Shown: positions 60,529 to 64,000 of the stretch, in pieces
Layout: each line of letters starts with the position of its first letter
Numbering within the stretch: position 1 is the stretch's first letter
Assembly: GCA_947649645.1 (NCBI GenBank)
Contig: CANSSP010000002.1
Span: 1-64,000 of the forward strand
DNA: 64,000 nucleotides
Reading direction: 5' to 3'
Origin: an uncultured Roseburia sp.
Lineage (GTDB): Bacteria > Bacillota > Clostridia > Lachnospirales > Lachnospiraceae
The notes under the pieces: generated by a model
Told to the model about the DNA's origin: nothing
Database searches by the model: none
The model's input: the letters and a program-made list of their open reading frames with translations, nothing else
Translations under genes and position numbers: made by a program

Positions 60529-62949
60529 GTTTTTTTCTTCCTTTCTCTCTGCTTGTTCAGAATTTTCTGTTTTATAATCGCATACGGCCGTGTCTTCTTC
60601 CCGCGCCCCCGCTTCACCTCCGGCAGAATGTTCCAGACGCAGCGTTTTTAAGCGCAGTGCATTGCCCACAACGCATATACTGCTCAGACTCATTGCGGCG
60701 GCTCCGAACATCGGATTGAGCTTTAATCCAAAAAACGGATAGAGTGCGCCCGCCGCCAGCGGAATACCGATAATATTGTAAAAAAATGCCCAGAAGAGAT
60801 TTTCTTTGATATTGCGAATCACTGCCCGGCTCAGACGAATGGCTCCCGCCGCATCCAGAAGGTCATTTTTCATCAGAACAACGTCGGCACTCTCGATAGC
60901 CACATCCGTGCCGGCTCCGATGGCGATTCCCACATCCGCCGATGCCAATGCAGGCGCGTCATTGATTCCGTCCCCCACCATTGCGACTTTATGTCCCGCC
61001 GCCTTCAGGGCCGCAATTTTTTCTTCTTTCTGTGTCGGAAGCACCCCGGCAATCACCTCATCGATTCCGACCTGACTGCGGATCGCCTGCGCCGTCACCT
61101 CATTATCCCCCGTCAGCATAATTACATGAATGCCATATTCTTTCAGCTTCTTCACCGCCGCACGGCTGGTTGTTTTTACGACGTCCGCCACGCCAATAAT
61201 ACCGATGACTGACGTCTCATCCGCAAAGAGAAGCGGTGTCCGTCCCTGCCTGGCCAGACTTTCCATCCGTTCTTTCACGCTGCCGGGGACGCGGATCCCC
61301 TTTTCCTCCATCATTTTCTCATTTCCGGCATAATAGACGTTTCCGTCCAGTGTTCCCACAATTCCTTTTCCGAATACCGCAGTAAAATCCTCTACTTTTG
61401 ACAACGCTATCCCTGCGCTCTCACAACATTCCACAATCGCCTCTGCCAGTGGATGCTCGCTCCCCTTTTCCAGACTGCCGGCTATGCGCAAAAGCTCCCG
61501 CCCGGCGATCCCTCCGAAGCATTCTGTTTCTGTCACGACCGGTTTCCCCTGCGTAATGGTCCCCGTCTTATCCAGCACCACTGTGTCGATCAGATGCGCC
61601 GTCTCAAGTGCTTCGCCCGATTTGATCAGAATGCCGTTCTCCGCCCCTTTGCCGGTTCCGACCATAATCGCCACCGGCGTCGCCAGTCCCAGCGCACACG
61701 GGCACGAAATCACCAGAACGGCAATTGCACTCGACATCGCAAATTCAAATGCCGCCCCCGAGAACAGCCATACAGCAAACGTGACAGCGGCAATCCCGAT
61801 TACTGCCGGCACAAATACCCCTGCAATCTGATCCGCCAGCCTTGCAATCGGCGCCTTGCTTGCGGATGCCTCCTCCACCAGCCGGATAATCTGCGCGATC
61901 GTTGTGTCCTCCCCGACTTTTACGGCCCGCGCGCGGATCAGCCCCGCCTTATTGATCGAAGCAGAGACAACTTTATCGCCCTCCTGTTTTAATACCGGAA
62001 TGCTTTCCCCGGTGATCGCAGACTCATCAAATGACGACTTCCCTTCTTCGATTACACCGTCCACCGCAACGGCCTCGCCCGGTCTGATCACAAACAGATC
62101 TCCGACCATCACTTCCGCAACGTCCACCACTGTCTCGACATCGCCCCTGAGCACGGTGACCGTTTTCGGAGCGAGGTTCATCAGCCTCGTGATGGCCTCG
62201 CTGGTCTTTCCTTTTGATTTTGTCTCCAGATACTTGCCCACTGTAATCAGTGTGAGTATAGTTCCCGCCGATTCAAAATACAGATCATGGCGGTATTGCG
62301 CGACAACTGCCAGATCACCATGCCCCAGGCCATATCCGATCCTGTAAATCGCAAAAATTCCATAGACAATCGAGGCTCCCGCACCGATGGCGATCAGACT
62401 GTCCATATTGGGACTTCTCCTCAGCAGCGTCTGAAACCCGTTTTTAAAATATTTCTGATTTGCAATCAGAATGGGAATCAGAAGAAGAAACTGTGTAAAT
62501 GCATACGCCGCTGCATTTTCATTGCCGGAAAGAAAATGCATGGTGACCGGCGGCATCGGGATGTTGAGCGCCTCAAAAATCATATGTCCCATGGACACAT
62601 ACATCAACGGTACGAGGAAGCATACAGAAAGAATCAGACGCTTTTTCATATTCTGAATATTTTTCTGCTGCATGGATACGGCATCTCCCGAAACCGCTGC
62701 ACCGCCATCCCTGCCGCCCGCCGTCGGCCTGCCATTTTCTTTTACAGCGGCCCCGTACCCGGCGTCCTCGACCGCCTTTATAATCCGCGCTGTATTCAGT
62801 TTTCCTTCTTCGTATTCCACCTGCATGCTGTTCGTCAGCAGATTAACGCTGACATGCCCCATGCCCTCAAGCTTTGACACACTCTTTTCGACATGGACAG
62901 AACAGGCAGAGCAGGTCATACCTGTCACGTCATAATTTTCTTTTTTCAT
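60319..62949 (-). CDS. copA: Copper-translocating P-type ATPase with N-terminal HMA and a C-terminal CopZ-like HMA
   Basis: N-terminal MTCSACSVHVEKS, CPCALGLATP, DKTGTIT, GDGINDAPAL, C-terminal MACGHCTARVEKALS. Confidence 0.95.
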   Translation of the reverse strand: MKKENYDVTGMTCSACSVHVEKSVSKLEGMGHVSVNLLTNSMQVEYEEGKLNTARIIKAVEDAGYGAAVKENGRPTAGGRDGGAAVSGDAVSMQQKNIQNMKKRLILSVCFLVPLMYVSMGHMIFEALNIPMPPVTMHFLSGNENAAAYAFTQFLLLIPILIANQKYFKNGFQTLLRRSPNMDSLIAIGAGASIVYGIFAIYRIGYGLGHGDLAVVAQYRHDLYFESAGTILTLITVGKYLETKSKGKTSEAITRLMNLAPKTVTVLRGDVETVVDVAEVMVGDLFVIRPGEAVAVDGVIEEGKSSFDESAITGESIPVLKQEGDKVVSASINKAGLIRARAVKVGEDTTIAQIIRLVEEASASKAPIARLADQIAGVFVPAVIGIAAVTFAVWLFSGAAFEFAMSSAIAVLVISCPCALGLATPVAIMVGTGKGAENGILIKSGEALETAHLIDTVVLDKTGTITQGKPVVTETECFGGIAGRELLRIAGSLEKGSEHPLAEAIVECCESAGIALSKVEDFTAVFGKGIVGTLDGNVYYAGNEKMMEEKGIRVPGSVKERMESLARQGRTPLLFADETSVIGIIGVADVVKTTSRAAVKKLKEYGIHVIMLTGDNEVTAQAIRSQVGIDEVIAGVLPTQKEEKIAALKAAGHKVAMVGDGINDAPALASADVGIAIGAGTDVAIESADVVLMKNDLLDAAGAIRLSRAVIRNIKENLFWAFFYNIIGIPLAAGALYPFFGLKLNPMFGAAAMSLSSICVVGNALRLKTLRLEHSAGGEAGAREEDTAVCDYKTENSEQAERKEEKNMTKTIRIEGMACGHCTARVEKALSSLSGVTAVTVSLEEKNAVVTADESVTDDLLRESVTEAGYEVKEIC

Positions 62950-63030
62950 ATTTCACACTTTTCCTCATTTCTGTACCGATTTTTGCACATCCTAAGTCTG
63001 CCGACAGATAACGCGCAGACCGCCCCTGGC

Positions 63031-63339
63031 CTATTTCATCAATTTCTTCAGAAGTTCGCAGAGTTCGTCGACCGCTTCTTCCCTGCCGTCTCTGATATCC
63101 TGCGAAACGCAGGTTTTTATATGACGCGCCAGAAGTTCTTTATTAAAACCATTCAGCGCCGCCTGAACGGCAGATACCTGTGTAACGATGTCCACGCAGT
63201 AGCGATCGTCCTCCACCATCGCTCTGATGCCGCGCACCTGTCCCTCAATACGGCTTAAGCGGGTAATCAGATCTCTGCGCTCATCCACGTCTCTCTGCTT
63301 ATGCTTTACTTCCTCAGATCGTACATTCCGCTCCGGCAT
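63031..63339 (-). CDS. csoR: CsoR-family copper-sensing repressor
   Basis: RIEGQVRGIRAMVEDDRYCVDIVTQ...HIKTC: Cys-His-Cys copper ligand pattern. Confidence 0.93.
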   Translation of the reverse strand: MPERNVRSEEVKHKQRDVDERRDLITRLSRIEGQVRGIRAMVEDDRYCVDIVTQVSAVQAALNGFNKELLARHIKTCVSQDIRDGREEAVDELCELLKKLMK

Positions 63340-63393
63340 GGCCATTCCTCCGTCCTGTCTTTGTCTCTGCCATCTGCTTTGTCTCACGGCGCA

Positions 63394-63412
63394 TATACCC
63401 CCATAGGGTATA
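63394..63412. promoter_or_regulatory. CsoR operator
   Basis: TATACCC-CCATA-GGGTATA inverted repeat just downstream of the csoR -10. Confidence 0.85.
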
Positions 63413-63415
63413 ATA

Positions 63416-63444
63416 ACTATAACGCTCTTTTTCCGCGTTGTCAA
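63416..63444 (-). promoter_or_regulatory. SigA-type promoter of csoR-copA
   Basis: TTGACA-N17-TATAGT. Confidence 0.88.
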
Positions 63445-63459
63445 TACCAGCTTTTTTTA

Positions 63460-63488
63460 TTGCCGAAACTGACAATACGGGTTATACT
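63460..63488 (+). promoter_or_regulatory. SigA-type promoter of the zinc-ribbon gene
   Basis: TTGCCG-N17-TATACT. Confidence 0.75.
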
Positions 63489-63534
63489 ATGTAGTGAGAA
63501 AATGAAATGAAGTATATTCTGGGAGGTAATCTGG

Positions 63535-63909
63535 ATGGAGTTTTTTGACAAATTAGGAGAAACCATCGTATCCGCCGGAAAAGATGTCGGACAGAAGGCA
63601 AAGGACGTGTCCGAGATCGCGAAGCTGCGGATCGATATCAGGGCCAAGGAAGAATACGTACAGGAGCAGTACGCCGTCATTGGCGCCGCCTACTACGAAA
63701 AGCACAAAAACGACGAGGTCGTCGGAACCGATGAAGCGGAACAATTCTACCTGATCGGCGAGGCACTCGCGGAGATCGCGCGCATGAAAGCGGAAGTCCT
63801 TAAAATCAAGGGCGCTTCCGAATGCCCGAAATGCGGCGCAAGAATGCCCGAGGCGGCGACATTCTGCAGTGACTGCGGCGCAAAGTTAAACGACATCTTT
63901 GAAGAATAA
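63535..63909 (+). CDS. Zinc-ribbon domain-containing protein
   Basis: C-terminal CPKCGARMPEAATFCSDCGAKL; GGGAGG SD. Confidence 0.88.
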   Translation: MEFFDKLGETIVSAGKDVGQKAKDVSEIAKLRIDIRAKEEYVQEQYAVIGAAYYEKHKNDEVVGTDEAEQFYLIGEALAEIARMKAEVLKIKGASECPKCGARMPEAATFCSDCGAKLNDIFEE

Positions 63910-63932
63910 AATGCAAAAGGAGCCTGCAGAGT

Positions 63933-64000
63933 TTGAATACACACAAAAAAACAGCAGGAGAATATATAGGCGCGTATGCGCCTTTTATTCTGACTGCACT
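63933..64000 (+). CDS. Partial CDS running off the window (TTG start), unknown
   Basis: AAAAGGAG then TTG AAT ACA CAC AAA AAA..., open to the window end. Confidence 0.3.
   Translation, partial: MNTHKKTAGEYIGAYAPFILTA

Noticed and set aside
60500-60560. Simple -1 frameshift product at the A-AAA-AAC site of copA as the main explanation
   Set aside because: A -1 shift would replace, not release, the CopZ domain and does not stop quickly; internal initiation explains the SD-ATG better, though frameshifting is not excluded.

Overview
This is a chromosomal window from a moderately GC-rich Firmicute, Lachnospiraceae-like by gene content. The taxon is inferred, not computed. Most of it is housekeeping DNA: cdaA-cdaR-glmM, comF-yvyF, an mbl-linked pair of flagellar rod/hook genes, uvrA/uvrB, secA, prfB with its programmed frameshift, hom/apgM/ACT, and csoR-copA. 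It also carries two very large secreted repeat proteins, a PF04392-type ABC transporter and an AT-rich accessory island. The island (about 37.7-40.3 kb) has an intact DUF1016 (YhcG-type) nuclease and eroded AbiGi/AbiGii-like abortive-infection remnants. The best candidates for something undescribed are: (1) a free-standing, promoter- and terminator-bounded structured RNA gene at about 58843-59058; (2) a roughly 170-nt structured glpK leader whose 14-bp hairpin has a loop perfectly complementary to the sequence next to the ribosome-binding site; (3) a CopA with a C-terminal CopZ-like domain that has its own internal Shine-Dalgarno and ATG; (4) a GH25-type domain that appears to have lost two catalytic acids; and (5) the decayed abortive-infection locus. 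All assignments come from reading the sequence. No database or folding program was run.
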